The notes under the pieces were generated by a model. It did no database searches. It saw only the letters and a program-made list of their open reading frames with translations, and was not told the DNA's origin. Below are positions 7,965 through 16,676 of a DNA stretch of 64,000 bases, one piece after another (positions within the stretch are counted from its first letter, which is position 1; each line of letters begins with the position of its first letter). The DNA lies in the NCBI GenBank assembly GCA_039980135.1, contig JBDXCV010000003.1:496001-560000 (forward strand), read 5' to 3'. The DNA comes from Alphaproteobacteria bacterium. GTDB lineage: Bacteria > Pseudomonadota > Alphaproteobacteria > UBA6615. The translations under genes were made by a program, and so were the position numbers.

Positions 7965-8972
7965 TCAGGATTCCAACCCGATGTTGCCCTGTTCCTTCCG
8001 CCGCCGCAGGGTCTCTCGCAAGCCGTCTTCGAGGGACCATTTGCATGACCAGCCGGTGTCACGGTGCAAAGCATCGGTATTGGCGATGAAGTTTCGCTCT
8101 TCGACAGGGTGGAGCGGCTCGGGCGGCTCAACGAACATGATCGGAACCTCAACGCCGGTAGCCTCCTGTGCAATGTTTGAAACAAGCTGGAATGCATCCG
8201 CGAGCGGCGTGCCGACCCCCGACCCGACCAAGTAGGAATCACCCTTCAAGTTACTGCTCTCTGATCCGGCTGCCTGGAATGCCGCGATCACGTCATCGAC
8301 GAACACATAGTCACGCAGCCAGTTTCCCGGTTCGAATATTCTCACGGTTTCACCCTTGAGGGCTCTGTCCAGAACCCTGTCGAGGATACCGCGGTTTGTT
8401 CCCGTACGTGTATGCCCGGCGCCGAACACATTCGTTAGCCGCAGCGACGCACCGGATATGTAGCCCTCCGTTGCAAAAATGCGCAGATAGTTTTCGGACT
8501 GAAGTTTATTGGCATCGTAAATCGAAAGCGGCCGTTCGCGCCCCGACTCATCGACGGGCGTGGTGTGCGAGACTCCGGCTGTTGTCGCGGTGCTTGCGAA
8601 GACGACAGCCGGACACTGTCCTGACCTTCTTGCACCTTCGAGCAAGCGCAATGTCGCCATCGTGTTGATATCGAGGTCTTCCATCGGGTCCGCGAGTGAG
8701 TGCCGCAAATCGGTTTGACCGGCGAGATGGAACACGACGTCGACCTGCCTGTCGAACACGCGCTGCCATAGGTTCGGGTCCCGAATGTCACCCTGTATGT
8801 CGTCGACATCCGTCGCGGCATCCGGCATCGGCGGCAGCGGGTTGCGGGCAACGCGCACCAACTGACCGGCCGACAGGGAAAGGCTGCGACCCAGTTGTGA
8901 GCCGAGGAATCCACCCGCCCCGGTGATCACGACGTTCTGGCCTTCGAAGCGCGGGTCCGGCTCGACAGTCAT
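7965..8972 (-). CDS. NAD-dependent epimerase/dehydratase (extended SDR)
   Basis: The 335-residue protein shows TGAGGFLGSQLG near the N-terminus, DVVFHLAGQTD in the NAD domain and the YDANK catalytic Tyr-Lys pair, with DYVFVDDVIAA of nucleotide-sugar epimerases in the C-terminal half. It therefore belongs to the UDP-glucose 4-epimerase/dTDP-glucose dehydratase group. The start ATG overlaps the stop of the upstream methyltransferase gene by 4 bp, and the cupin gene starts 13 bp after its stop. Substrate and stereochemistry are unknown. With RmlD absent, a 4-ketoreductase role on a dTDP-6-deoxysugar is one possibility, but the sequence alone does not show it. Confidence 0.87.
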   Translation of the reverse strand: MTVEPDPRFEGQNVVITGAGGFLGSQLGRSLSLSAGQLVRVARNPLPPMPDAATDVDDIQGDIRDPNLWQRVFDRQVDVVFHLAGQTDLRHSLADPMEDLDINTMATLRLLEGARRSGQCPAVVFASTATTAGVSHTTPVDESGRERPLSIYDANKLQSENYLRIFATEGYISGASLRLTNVFGAGHTRTGTNRGILDRVLDRALKGETVRIFEPGNWLRDYVFVDDVIAAFQAAGSESSNLKGDSYLVGSGVGTPLADAFQLVSNIAQEATGVEVPIMFVEPPEPLHPVEERNFIANTDALHRDTGWSCKWSLEDGLRETLRRRKEQGNIGLES

Positions 8973-9745
8973 TTTTGGGTATCGGCCACGAAAACGAAAT
9001 GCGACGTGTGTTGGACCTGCATGCGGTCCGGGAAGTTCCCCATCGGCAGCGGCTGGCGCTCCCCAAAGAATCGCCCGCGATAGAGGGAGCGCTTGATCAG
9101 GCGGTAGCCGGTCTGCGAAACGGCCGCGAGAAACTCGTCGGCGTTCCAGAACCAGCTTGGGATTTTCTGCCCGTAGTAGTTTTGCAACGTTACATAAGTC
9201 GGCTGCGGTCCGGCCATGACGTCGTCGAGAATCAGAAGAGGTGCGCGGTAACCTGCGAGAGCGCCCAACAGGCTCTTCCAGTCATCGATGTACTGCAATG
9301 CGCTGCCGACGTGAACGATATCGAATGGCGAACTTTCGACAGGCAAATCCGTATTGAACCGAATGCGATCGTCATGCGCGTAAACGTCTTCACCGATCGC
9401 GCACAGATTTGCATTCTCGACAACGAGGAAATCGAGCTTGTCGGATGCGCTCAGGCCGGTGGCGACCTCGTTGAAACTGAAGCCGGCGGCGCCACCGAAA
9501 TCGAGAATTCGGCACACACCAGTCAGGCGCGCGACGGTCGCCGCAAATTCGGGCAGACAATAATGGTCCGTGATGTCACAGCTCTTGCCATTGTGGTTGG
9601 AATCGGGAACGCCGGAGGCGATCTCTACGGCGCGTGCGTGCGAGCGCGACAGCCATGTTTCGGATTCGAAAACGCCTTCGTCTCCGCCGGCTGCAGCGAA
9701 ACTTTCGTAGACACCTTCCCAGATGAATTCCGGACGGTCAGACAT
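8969..9745 (-). CDS. SAM methyltransferase, probably TIGR04325 family
   Basis: Starting from the ATG at 9745 the product has 258 residues. It opens SDRPEFIWEGVYESF, and the WEGVY-type start together with a SAM-binding ILDFGGAAGFSFNE segment matches the family annotated as putative methyltransferase TIGR04325, which is common in surface-glycan loci. It would methylate a sugar or glycan intermediate. The start is uncertain: an ATG at 9760 and one further upstream are possible, but 9745 gives an 8-bp overlap with the preceding sulfotransferase stop and puts the conserved motif close to the N-terminus. The downstream SDR is coupled by a 4-bp overlap. Confidence 0.75.
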   Translation of the reverse strand: MSDRPEFIWEGVYESFAAAGGDEGVFESETWLSRSHARAVEIASGVPDSNHNGKSCDITDHYCLPEFAATVARLTGVCRILDFGGAAGFSFNEVATGLSASDKLDFLVVENANLCAIGEDVYAHDDRIRFNTDLPVESSPFDIVHVGSALQYIDDWKSLLGALAGYRAPLLILDDVMAGPQPTYVTLQNYYGQKIPSWFWNADEFLAAVSQTGYRLIKRSLYRGRFFGERQPLPMGNFPDRMQVQHTSHFVFVADTQK

Positions 9746-10802
9746 TCTGCGCGCCGCCAACATTGATGGGTTCTGCTTCTGGGTTCCCCGCCAGCGGTGG
9801 GGTCGACTTCCCATAGCCTGACGCGGGAAGCTCGCGCCTAATCATCGATTCGAGGCGTGCGTTATGCGGGCGAAAATACTCTTCGATTTGTCGCATGATC
9901 TCCGGGGACGGGCGCTTGCGATTGCTGGCCTTGGTGGTGGTGCGATCGACGGCCCGCGCCCTTATTCTTTCCTTCAGGCGCCAGAGCGCAGGTGCTTGCC
10001 GCGATAGCGAAAACCAGGGGAAGAACCGTTCGCGGATACGGGCGTAGCGATTCTCGGCCCCGCGCACCGAGTAGTACATGTCCGTTTTCCGCTTGTTGTG
10101 CCACTCCGTGCCGAGTGCGGTGACGGCTTCATCGGCATCGACTTCGAGGAACGTCGCAACGTCGCGCGCAAAGATATCCGGTGTGTCGCGGAGATCTTCG
10201 AACAGGAACACGCCGACGTTCTCGCGCCCGAACTTGTCGGCGTACAGATCGACAAGTTGGTCATACCGGTAGGTCTGGATGTCGGCCGAACTCACGAAAT
10301 CGCCCATCCTTGCCGACTGAAGCCGCTTGCCGACCCAAGTGTCGAAGGAATCGGCAAGCGTGCCCTTTCGGGAAAGATGCTCGTAGAGGGACAAGATTGC
10401 GTCGGGCTGGCTGCGGATGGTGATCAGAATTTTGGCGTCGCCCAGCACGTCTTTCAGCCGGTCTGCAACGAGGGCCCTGTCTACCGCGCGCGCCGTCGAC
10501 AGGGCTTCTTCGGCGAGAACAGATAGCTTGCCGAAATCTAGCTGACAGGTTTCGAGAGCCGATAATGCACGGGCGCGTTCATGCGCGGCATCGAAGGTCA
10601 GGGAATCCTGTGTCCAGATATTAAGTACGGCTTCGGCGAATTCGTTCGCGGCCTGCGCGCTTTCGGCGGTATCCGGCCAGGGACCGGCCTCGAAAGGCTT
10701 GCCGACAAAATCAATCTCAGGGTGCGCGGGGAACAGACTTCTTTGAAGCGTTGTTGTGCCCGACTTCTCGACGCCGATATGTACTGCCCAGCGAGGGGTC
10801 AC
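9738..10802 (-). CDS. Sulfotransferase family protein (2 of 3)
   Basis: The 354-residue protein begins just before HIGVEKSGTTTLQRSLF, the PAPS-binding loop, at residues 7-23, followed by a 3'-phosphate site in ITIRSQPDAILSLYEH. It is a P-loop sulfotransferase that uses PAPS. No ATG is available near the motif; a GTG at 10802 gives a 4-bp GTGA overlap with the upstream GT2 stop and leaves a normal N-terminus, whereas the longer reading frame is out-of-frame GT2 sequence. It lies between a glycosyltransferase and a methyltransferase, so sulfation of a glycan intermediate is likely. Confidence 0.85.
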   Translation of the reverse strand: MTPRWAVHIGVEKSGTTTLQRSLFPAHPEIDFVGKPFEAGPWPDTAESAQAANEFAEAVLNIWTQDSLTFDAAHERARALSALETCQLDFGKLSVLAEEALSTARAVDRALVADRLKDVLGDAKILITIRSQPDAILSLYEHLSRKGTLADSFDTWVGKRLQSARMGDFVSSADIQTYRYDQLVDLYADKFGRENVGVFLFEDLRDTPDIFARDVATFLEVDADEAVTALGTEWHNKRKTDMYYSVRGAENRYARIRERFFPWFSLSRQAPALWRLKERIRARAVDRTTTKASNRKRPSPEIMRQIEEYFRPHNARLESMIRRELPASGYGKSTPPLAGNPEAEPINVGGAQNV

Positions 10803-11785
10803 TTTGTTGGGCTCCGCTGATAGAAATCCCGCAACACGCGATAGGCGGACTCGGGCAACAAACGGCGCATTGCGGGGACGATGTTTCGGAAAACAGCGCT
10901 GCCTGCTTCCGTCCCCAGATAGCTCGCCAGCAAGGGCGCCACCATCCATTTTTGGCGGGTGTTCAGGATCGGTGATCTGACGAAGGACAGGAGAATCTGC
11001 CGGGCCGCCTGGACGTAGAAAGAGAAGAGCTTGCCGGAGCTGATTTGCAAATTCGCTTCGTTGGGGTTCCGCAGATGCGCTGGTTGCCGGTGATACTCTC
11101 GTTGAAACAGTGATTCCTGCGTGACGACGAACGGGCCCGCGAGGGCAAGATGGCAGCTCAGAATGCGATCATTCAGGATCGGGCCGGTATCCTTGAGGGC
11201 AGAAAATACACCCAGTAGCTTGTCACGATCGATAAGCCCGTGAATGAAGTTTCCATACGGTGCCCGACTTTTGTTGCGGCCGCGTTCCTTGATCAAAATT
11301 CGTTTTGCCAAGCGTAGTCCACTGAAGTTTTCTGGGTTCCTCGCGCCGGTGAAATCGGCTGTGTAGACATCCTCGCCGGCATCCCAGTCATGAAAGACAG
11401 GGGGACTGGCAGCCGCAACCGCAGATGGGGTGTCCTGCAACCGCTGAACAAGCGCGCCGGTGAAGCCGGAAGCATAGGTGTCGCCGGGACAGCACCAGGT
11501 GATGAACTGACCGCTGGCCCGCTCGGTCGCGAGCGCGTAGTTCCCCCAACCACCAAGATTATGCGGCGTGTTCATGTTTCTCACGCGGGGGTCCGATGCT
11601 GCATAACGCGCCGCAATGTCACGCGTCCCATCTGACGAACCGTCATCCTGGATCAGGATTTCAAGGTTCGCGTGGGTTTGCGCCAACAGCGATTCAAGTG
11701 TGCGTTCAAGCGTTGCCTCTGCATTGTAGGTGAGGACAGCGAACGTCACGAGTGGCGCTGTATCCGGATGCCCGGAAGTCGTCAT
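10799..11785 (-). CDS. Glycosyltransferase family 2
   Basis: The 328-residue protein shows the GT-A fold signature FAVLTYNAEATLERTLESLL and IQDDGSSDGTRD near residues 13-52, with a downstream acidic segment (CCPGDTY) at the position of the metal-binding DxD-like motif. It should transfer a sugar from a nucleotide donor with inversion, in the cytoplasm. An ATG at 11785 makes a 4-bp overlap with the upstream C-methyltransferase stop. The C-terminal 80 residues hold moderately hydrophobic helices but no clear membrane segments. Donor and acceptor are unknown. Confidence 0.88.
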   Translation of the reverse strand: MTTSGHPDTAPLVTFAVLTYNAEATLERTLESLLAQTHANLEILIQDDGSSDGTRDIAARYAASDPRVRNMNTPHNLGGWGNYALATERASGQFITWCCPGDTYASGFTGALVQRLQDTPSAVAAASPPVFHDWDAGEDVYTADFTGARNPENFSGLRLAKRILIKERGRNKSRAPYGNFIHGLIDRDKLLGVFSALKDTGPILNDRILSCHLALAGPFVVTQESLFQREYHRQPAHLRNPNEANLQISSGKLFSFYVQAARQILLSFVRSPILNTRQKWMVAPLLASYLGTEAGSAVFRNIVPAMRRLLPESAYRVLRDFYQRSPTK

Positions 11786-13008
11786 TCGGTGATGACCTCG
11801 ACCCGCGGTACGAAGGTGATCCACTGGCCGCCCGCCGCGACATAGTCGGTTTCGTTGGCGAAGATTTCGGCTTTATGGTTCCAGGCGAACAGCACGGCAT
11901 AGTCGGGGTAGTCCGCCGCGAAATCAGCGTAGGGCCGGACCGGGATATTCGTCCCCGGCGTGAGCTTGCCCTGTTTGATAGGTGTGGTGTCGGAGATGAA
12001 GGCGATATCGTCGGGGCCGATGCCACAATAATTCATGACGGTCGTGCTCTTCGATGTCGCGCCGTAGCCGACAACGCGTTTGCCTTCGGCGTTCAGGTCG
12101 CGAAGCAACTTGACCAGATCGTCGCGGGATTTCTCGCAAGCGGCACGGAAGGCATCGAAGGTTTCGGGCTTGTCGAGCCCGAGTGCGGTCTCGTGGGCCG
12201 TCAGTTCGGCCACGCGGGGTGACACCGTGCGCGCGCCCGCCCGCCCGATAACGTAGCGCATCGAACCGCCATGGGTGCCCTGGGGCAGCGCGTCGATCAG
12301 CTCCATGCCGAAGGGTTTGAACCAGGATGCAACCGAACGCAGGGAGAAGATGAAGACATGCTCGTCGTAGAGCTGGTCGTAGGAGGTGTTCTCGATCATG
12401 TCGCCCAGATACGGCTCCTCGAAGACGAAGACACCATCCTCCTTGAGCAGGATGTCGATGGCCTGGGCCACGGCCTGAACGTCGGGGATATGACAGATGA
12501 CGTTGGCGGCGATGACCGCGTCGGCATTGCCATGGGTCTCGACGACGTTCTTCGCGGTCTCCGGATTGAGGAAGGCGCACAGCGTCTCGACCCCGTGGCG
12601 GCGTGCCTCCGCGGCGGTGTTGTCCGATGGCTCGATGCCGAGATGACGGGTGCCGGTCTTGGCGAAGTTCTCCAGCATCGCGCCGTCGTTGCTGCCGATC
12701 TCGACCACGAACGGGTCCGCGCCGCTGACGAAGTTTTCTGCAACCCAGGCGGCGTATTCGCCGAAATGGGCGACCATGCGCCGCGAGGTGCGCGTGAAGA
12801 ACGCATACTGGTCGTGGAACATCGCCTCGGCCGGCGGCTGATCGATGATCTGCAACGTGCCGCAGGAATCGCAGAATGCCGGGGCGAGTTCGTAGAAATA
12901 CTCGTCCCCTTTCTCGTCGGGGCTGTGAAAGCCGTTCGCGATCGGCTGCTGGCCGAAACTCATGAAGGCGGAAATGGGCGCGTCGCAGACGCGGCAACGG
13001 TCAGTCAT
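11782..13008 (-). CDS. Sugar C-methyltransferase (zinc-binding, class I SAM)
   Basis: The 408-residue protein has an N-terminal zinc-ribbon-like pair CRVC (residues 5-8) and CDSC (about 47-50), a SAM-binding VEIGSNDGAMLENF, and a C-terminal domain with VVGYGATSKSTTVMNY and a Rossmann-like tail. This three-part layout matches deoxysugar C-methyltransferases such as TcaB9/NovU-type enzymes, which methylate C3 or C5 of dTDP-4-keto-6-deoxysugars. It is the first gene of the leftmost minus-strand run and is divergent from rfbA, which supplies dTDP-glucose. I infer a C-methyl-branched dTDP sugar. The methylated carbon cannot be assigned. Confidence 0.88.
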   Translation of the reverse strand: MTDRCRVCDAPISAFMSFGQQPIANGFHSPDEKGDEYFYELAPAFCDSCGTLQIIDQPPAEAMFHDQYAFFTRTSRRMVAHFGEYAAWVAENFVSGADPFVVEIGSNDGAMLENFAKTGTRHLGIEPSDNTAAEARRHGVETLCAFLNPETAKNVVETHGNADAVIAANVICHIPDVQAVAQAIDILLKEDGVFVFEEPYLGDMIENTSYDQLYDEHVFIFSLRSVASWFKPFGMELIDALPQGTHGGSMRYVIGRAGARTVSPRVAELTAHETALGLDKPETFDAFRAACEKSRDDLVKLLRDLNAEGKRVVGYGATSKSTTVMNYCGIGPDDIAFISDTTPIKQGKLTPGTNIPVRPYADFAADYPDYAVLFAWNHKAEIFANETDYVAAGGQWITFVPRVEVITE

Positions 13009-13135
13009 GCTCTTGAGGGCTCTGTCGTGAGGGTGTGTGGGTGAGGTATGGCGCGCGGGGCTTGCTTGGCGTGGGCGAGGCGATATGCTCGCCGAAACCC
13101 TTGCGCGTCCGCGCGCATCTTGAAGGAGCGGAATA
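13009..13135. promoter_or_regulatory. Divergent intergenic region with strong SD for rfbA
   Basis: This 127-bp spacer separates the divergent methyltransferase and rfbA genes, so it should carry two promoters, but I cannot point to convincing -35/-10 hexamers. The firm element is AAGGAG at 13123-13128, seven bases before the TTG used to start rfbA at 13136. That Shine-Dalgarno decides the rfbA start, because no in-frame ATG lies upstream of the conserved nucleotide-binding motif. Confidence 0.6.
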
Positions 13136-14056
13136 TTGGCGTTCGCTGTTTACAATGCGCCGGATACGCCCTGCCGGCGCGCGATTATTCTGGCCGGCGG
13201 CACCGGGTCGCGTCTGACCCCGATGACCTGGGCGATCAACAAACATCTGTTGCCTGTCTTCGACAAGCCGATGATCTATTACCCGCTGACGACGTTGATG
13301 TTCGTCGGCATTCGCGACTTCCTGATCATCAGCAACGCGGATGCCATTCCGGAGTTCCGGCGCTTCTTCGGCAACGGTTCCCAGTGGGGTCTCAACATCG
13401 AATATGCGACCCAGGACGGTGCCAACGGCATCGCCGAGGCGCTGTTGATCGGCGAGGCGTTTATCGCCGGGGAGCCGTTCTCGCTCGTGCTGGGTGACAA
13501 TATCTACTACGGACACGGCCTGCCCGAAATGCTGGCTGCGAGCGCGATGCACGCCAGGAATGGCGCGGGTGTTCTGACCTACAGCGTCTCGAACCCGCAG
13601 GATTATGGCGTCCTGACCGTCGATGCCGCGGGTCAACCGGTCCAGATTGCTGAGAAACCCGCCAACCCGACATCCAACAGGGCGATTACAGGACTTTATT
13701 TCTACTGCGCGGAAGCCGTCGAAATGGCGCGCGCGCTGACGCCCTCGGCCCGCGGCGAACTGGAGATCACGGACCTGAACCGCGTGTTCATGGAGGCCGG
13801 CCGGCTGCATTACGAGGAACTTGGCCGCGGCTCGGTCTGGTTCGATGTCGGCACGACCGACGCCTTGTTTGCGGCCAGCGCATACATCGAAATTGTCCAG
13901 CGACGGCAGTCCATCGGCATCGCCTTCCCCGAAGAGGTGGCGTTCCGATTGGGCTATATCGATCTGGATCGGTTCAGTCATATCGTTGATGGGTTGCCTG
14001 ATTGCGCCTATCGGGGCGTGCTCGAGGATGTTCGCCGCGAGGCGACAGAGGGATGA
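13136..14056 (+). CDS. rfbA: Glucose-1-phosphate thymidylyltransferase
   Basis: The 306-residue protein has the nucleotidyltransferase signature LAGGTGSRLTPMTW (about residues 20-33) and LPVFDKPMIYYPLTTLM, typical of RmlA/RfbA. It converts glucose-1-phosphate and dTTP to dTDP-glucose, the entry point for dTDP-deoxysugars. It starts at TTG with an AAGGAG seven bases upstream. The length is close to the usual 290-300. The stop overlaps the rfbC start by 4 bp, so the two genes form a plus-strand pair inside an otherwise minus-strand region. Product can go to RfbB encoded on the opposite strand. Confidence 0.95.
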   Translation: MAFAVYNAPDTPCRRAIILAGGTGSRLTPMTWAINKHLLPVFDKPMIYYPLTTLMFVGIRDFLIISNADAIPEFRRFFGNGSQWGLNIEYATQDGANGIAEALLIGEAFIAGEPFSLVLGDNIYYGHGLPEMLAASAMHARNGAGVLTYSVSNPQDYGVLTVDAAGQPVQIAEKPANPTSNRAITGLYFYCAEAVEMARALTPSARGELEITDLNRVFMEAGRLHYEELGRGSVWFDVGTTDALFAASAYIEIVQRRQSIGIAFPEEVAFRLGYIDLDRFSHIVDGLPDCAYRGVLEDVRREATEG

Positions 14057-14604
14057 AGCTGCACGAAACCACGATCGCCGGCGCGCTCATTCTCGAGCCG
14101 GATGTATTCGGCGACGAACGCGGCTTTTTCCTGGAGACCTACCGGGACAGCCGGTTTGCCGATGCCGGTATCGAAGCTTCGTTCCCGCAGGACAATCACT
14201 CGCGCTCCGGCCCCGGGGTGTTGCGCGGGCTCCACTACCAGATCACCCGTCCGCAGGGGCATTTGGTGACGATTCTTTCGGGCGCGATCTTCGATGTGGG
14301 GCTCGACCTGCGGCGCAGCTCGCCGAGTTTCGGCACGGTCTTCACCACCGAGCTGAATATGGACGGCCCGCGTCAGATCTGGCTGCCGCCGGGTGTGGCC
14401 CATGGCTTCTGTGTGCTCGGTGACGGTGCTGATATCCACTACAAATGTTCCGATATCTATGTGTACGGCGACGAGGCCGGCGTGGCCTGGAACGATCCCG
14501 ATCTGGCGATCGACTGGCCGCTGGACGCACCGCTCGTGACCGCGAAGGATGCGGCGCATCCGCGCCTGCGGGACATTCCCGAAGAGCGTCTGCCCCACGC
14601 CTGA
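14053..14604 (+). CDS. rfbC: dTDP-4-dehydrorhamnose 3,5-epimerase
   Basis: The 183-residue cupin protein has FGDERGFFLETY, FPQDNHSRS and VLRGLHYQ, the last containing the catalytic His of RmlC. It epimerises C3 and C5 of dTDP-4-keto-6-deoxy-D-glucose to give the L-lyxo form. The ATG overlaps the rfbA stop by 4 bp. Its TGA stop is directly followed by the reversed TGA stop of rfbB, with no spacer between the convergent genes. No RmlD is visible in the window, so the product need not become rhamnose; a C-methylated L-sugar is an alternative given the methyltransferase at 11782. Confidence 0.95.
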   Translation: MKLHETTIAGALILEPDVFGDERGFFLETYRDSRFADAGIEASFPQDNHSRSGPGVLRGLHYQITRPQGHLVTILSGAIFDVGLDLRRSSPSFGTVFTTELNMDGPRQIWLPPGVAHGFCVLGDGADIHYKCSDIYVYGDEAGVAWNDPDLAIDWPLDAPLVTAKDAAHPRLRDIPEERLPHA

Positions 14605-15684
14605 TCAGGTCCCGGCCAGGCCGAGCCGGCCGCCGTCATAGCTGGATCCCAGGATCGGTTCCCACCAATTCTGGTTTTCCAGATACCAGTCGACAGTCTG
14701 TCGCAGGCCTTGGGTGAAATCGACCGAGGGTCGCCAGCCGAGTTGTTCGTGTGCACGGGTCGCGTCGATGGCGTAGCGGAAATCATGTCCCGGTCGGTCC
14801 GCGACGAAAGTGATCAACCGGTTGTGGGGCGCGCCGTCGGGCCGGGCCGCGTCGAGGGCGGCGCAGAGCGCGCGGACCAGATCGATATTCCGCATCTCGC
14901 AGGCAGCCCCGATATTGTAGGTCCGGCCCGGCGTGCCATCGTTCGCGGCGATCCAGAGCGCGCGCGCGTGGTCATCGACATGAATCCAGTCGCGCACATT
15001 GGTGCCTTCGCCATAGACCTCGAGGGTCTGTCCCTGCAGACCGCGCAGGATCGTGCGCGGGATCAGCTTTTCGGGAAACTGATAGGGCCCGTAATTGTTG
15101 GACGCGTTGGTGACGATGGTCTCAAGCCCGTAGGTCGTATGCCAGGCCCGGGCCAAGTGATCCGCCGCGGCCTTGGTGGCGGCGTAGGGGGAATTGGGTC
15201 GGTAGGCGCTGTCTTCGTCGAAGCGGCCTTCGTCGCCGAGCGACCCGTAGACTTCATCGGTTGAGACGGCGACGAAACGTGGTGCGGGCCGGTCTCCCCG
15301 CTTGCCGGCCTGGCGCGCAGCAGCTTCGAGCAGACTATATGTGCCCTGTACGTTGGTGCTGATGAAGTCGGCCGGACCGTCGATCGACCGATCGACATGG
15401 GATTCGGCCGCCAGATGCACCGTGTAGTCCGGGTCGACATCGGCGAACAACGCCGCCATGGCATCCCGGTCGCAGATGTCCGCCTGGACGAACCGATGGC
15501 GGTCGTTGTCTGCGAAACCGTCCACGGTCAGCGGGTTGGCCGCATAGGTCAGCTTGTCGACGTTGACCACGGTCGCGTCTGTGTCGGCGAGCAGATGACG
15601 CACCAGTGCCGAGCCGATGAAACCGGCGCCGCCGGTGACGATCACCCGGGGGGCGTCGGGGTTATGATTTCGCGAAGCTGTCAC
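14605..15684 (-). CDS. rfbB: dTDP-glucose 4,6-dehydratase
   Basis: The 359-residue extended SDR has TGGAGFIGSALVRHL near residue 18, HLAAESHVDRSID and VSTDEVYGSL, plus the SPYAATKAAADHL Tyr-Lys pair, all diagnostic of RmlB. It uses NAD+ to convert dTDP-glucose to dTDP-4-keto-6-deoxyglucose. The frame begins with GTG at 15684, overlapping the end of the upstream sulfotransferase gene by 23 bp; a shorter start just before PRVIVTGG cannot be excluded. It is the last gene of the long minus-strand run and abuts rfbC tail to tail with no room for a terminator. Confidence 0.95.
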   Translation of the reverse strand: MTASRNHNPDAPRVIVTGGAGFIGSALVRHLLADTDATVVNVDKLTYAANPLTVDGFADNDRHRFVQADICDRDAMAALFADVDPDYTVHLAAESHVDRSIDGPADFISTNVQGTYSLLEAAARQAGKRGDRPAPRFVAVSTDEVYGSLGDEGRFDEDSAYRPNSPYAATKAAADHLARAWHTTYGLETIVTNASNNYGPYQFPEKLIPRTILRGLQGQTLEVYGEGTNVRDWIHVDDHARALWIAANDGTPGRTYNIGAACEMRNIDLVRALCAALDAARPDGAPHNRLITFVADRPGHDFRYAIDATRAHEQLGWRPSVDFTQGLRQTVDWYLENQNWWEPILGSSYDGGRLGLAGT

Positions 15685-16651
15685 GATAATGGTACCGGTC
15701 GTTTTCCCATTTGTAGAAGTCGCTGGCCGCGTCGAGCCGACTGGCCTCGTCGAACGCGCCGGCGTAGCCGAAACCTTCCATCAGACCGTGGAAGTGGAAC
15801 TCGATGATTGCGGCCTCTTCCTCGCTGATGCGGTCGCGCCAGCGGCCGATATTGCGGTCGGAGATCGCGGAGAAGTCGATTTTCTCGAAGCTGTTGCCCC
15901 GGGTCGGTTGTCCGAACACGGTCGGCACCAGCATGGTCGGGTCGGCTGGAATGCCGAGGAAATCGCAAATGCTGCCGAGTGCGGTTTCGCTGTCCGATAC
16001 CAGATCCTCGAAGCGCAGCACCATGTAACGGTCGGCACCGAAGCGGGCGGTGTTCGCATTTGCGTAGATCATGCCGAGACGCGCGCGATGAATGATGCTG
16101 GCCAGGGTCATGCGCTCATCCTCGCCGAACCGGGAGTAATGGCTTTCCACGCCGGATTTCAGGGCGCCGTAATTGTCGCGCGGGTCGCGCAGGAGCTGAA
16201 TGAACTTCGCGTTGGGGAATGCCGCCATCAGCTCCCCGGCCATCAACTCGATGCTCGTTTCCTTGATGACGTTCCAGGCTCGCCCGGCACTGCCCGCCGT
16301 TTGTGCAAACGTATCGAGCTGGTGGTGCACCACCGCCGTGATGTCACGGAGCTCGATTTCCGACAGTCCCGCCTTGAAGCGTTCATTGAAGGCCGTGAGA
16401 TCGAACCCGGCCGCATCTGCCGGTGTCCGCAACGTGTCGGAGAGGAACTCGCAGACGATCCGTTCGAGCCGCGCCCGGCGATCGTCATCGGTGTACTCCT
16501 CGCCAAGCCAGCGCGGGTGATAGGCGTACATGACCGTCGCGTCGTGGGGGTATACCGACAGGTCCGGATGTCCGTCGAACAGATTAAGAAACATCGTGGT
16601 GCCGCATTTGCGGTGGCCGCAGACGAAGAGGACGGGGGTGTCGAATGCCAT
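15662..16651 (-). CDS. Sulfotransferase family protein (3 of 3)
   Basis: The 329-residue protein begins MAFDTPVLFVCGHRKCGTTM, whose GHRKCGTTM is the PAPS-binding loop, and later has FIQLLRDPRDNYGALKSG, the 3'-phosphate-binding segment. It is a P-loop sulfotransferase. The ATG at 16651 is the only Met before the loop that does not run far into the neighbouring gene; it leaves 25 bp after the MBOAT stop. Neighbours are an MBOAT/SGNH pair and rfbB. The acceptor is unknown, but a sugar or glycan is likely given the locus. Confidence 0.88.
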   Translation of the reverse strand: MAFDTPVLFVCGHRKCGTTMFLNLFDGHPDLSVYPHDATVMYAYHPRWLGEEYTDDDRRARLERIVCEFLSDTLRTPADAAGFDLTAFNERFKAGLSEIELRDITAVVHHQLDTFAQTAGSAGRAWNVIKETSIELMAGELMAAFPNAKFIQLLRDPRDNYGALKSGVESHYSRFGEDERMTLASIIHRARLGMIYANANTARFGADRYMVLRFEDLVSDSETALGSICDFLGIPADPTMLVPTVFGQPTRGNSFEKIDFSAISDRNIGRWRDRISEEEAAIIEFHFHGLMEGFGYAGAFDEASRLDAASDFYKWENDRYHYRDSFAKS

Positions 16652-16676
16652 GGTCGAGGTGTCAGATGTTCTGAGG

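Noticed and set aside
6582-8972. Assignment of either SDR gene as rmlD (dTDP-4-dehydrorhamnose reductase)
   Set aside because: Both are extended epimerase/dehydratase-type SDRs with no RmlD-specific motif that I can see.
13001-13981. Long minus-strand open frame opposite rfbA
   Set aside because: It is antisense to a clear rfbA and has no recognisable motif; long shadow frames are common in GC-rich DNA.
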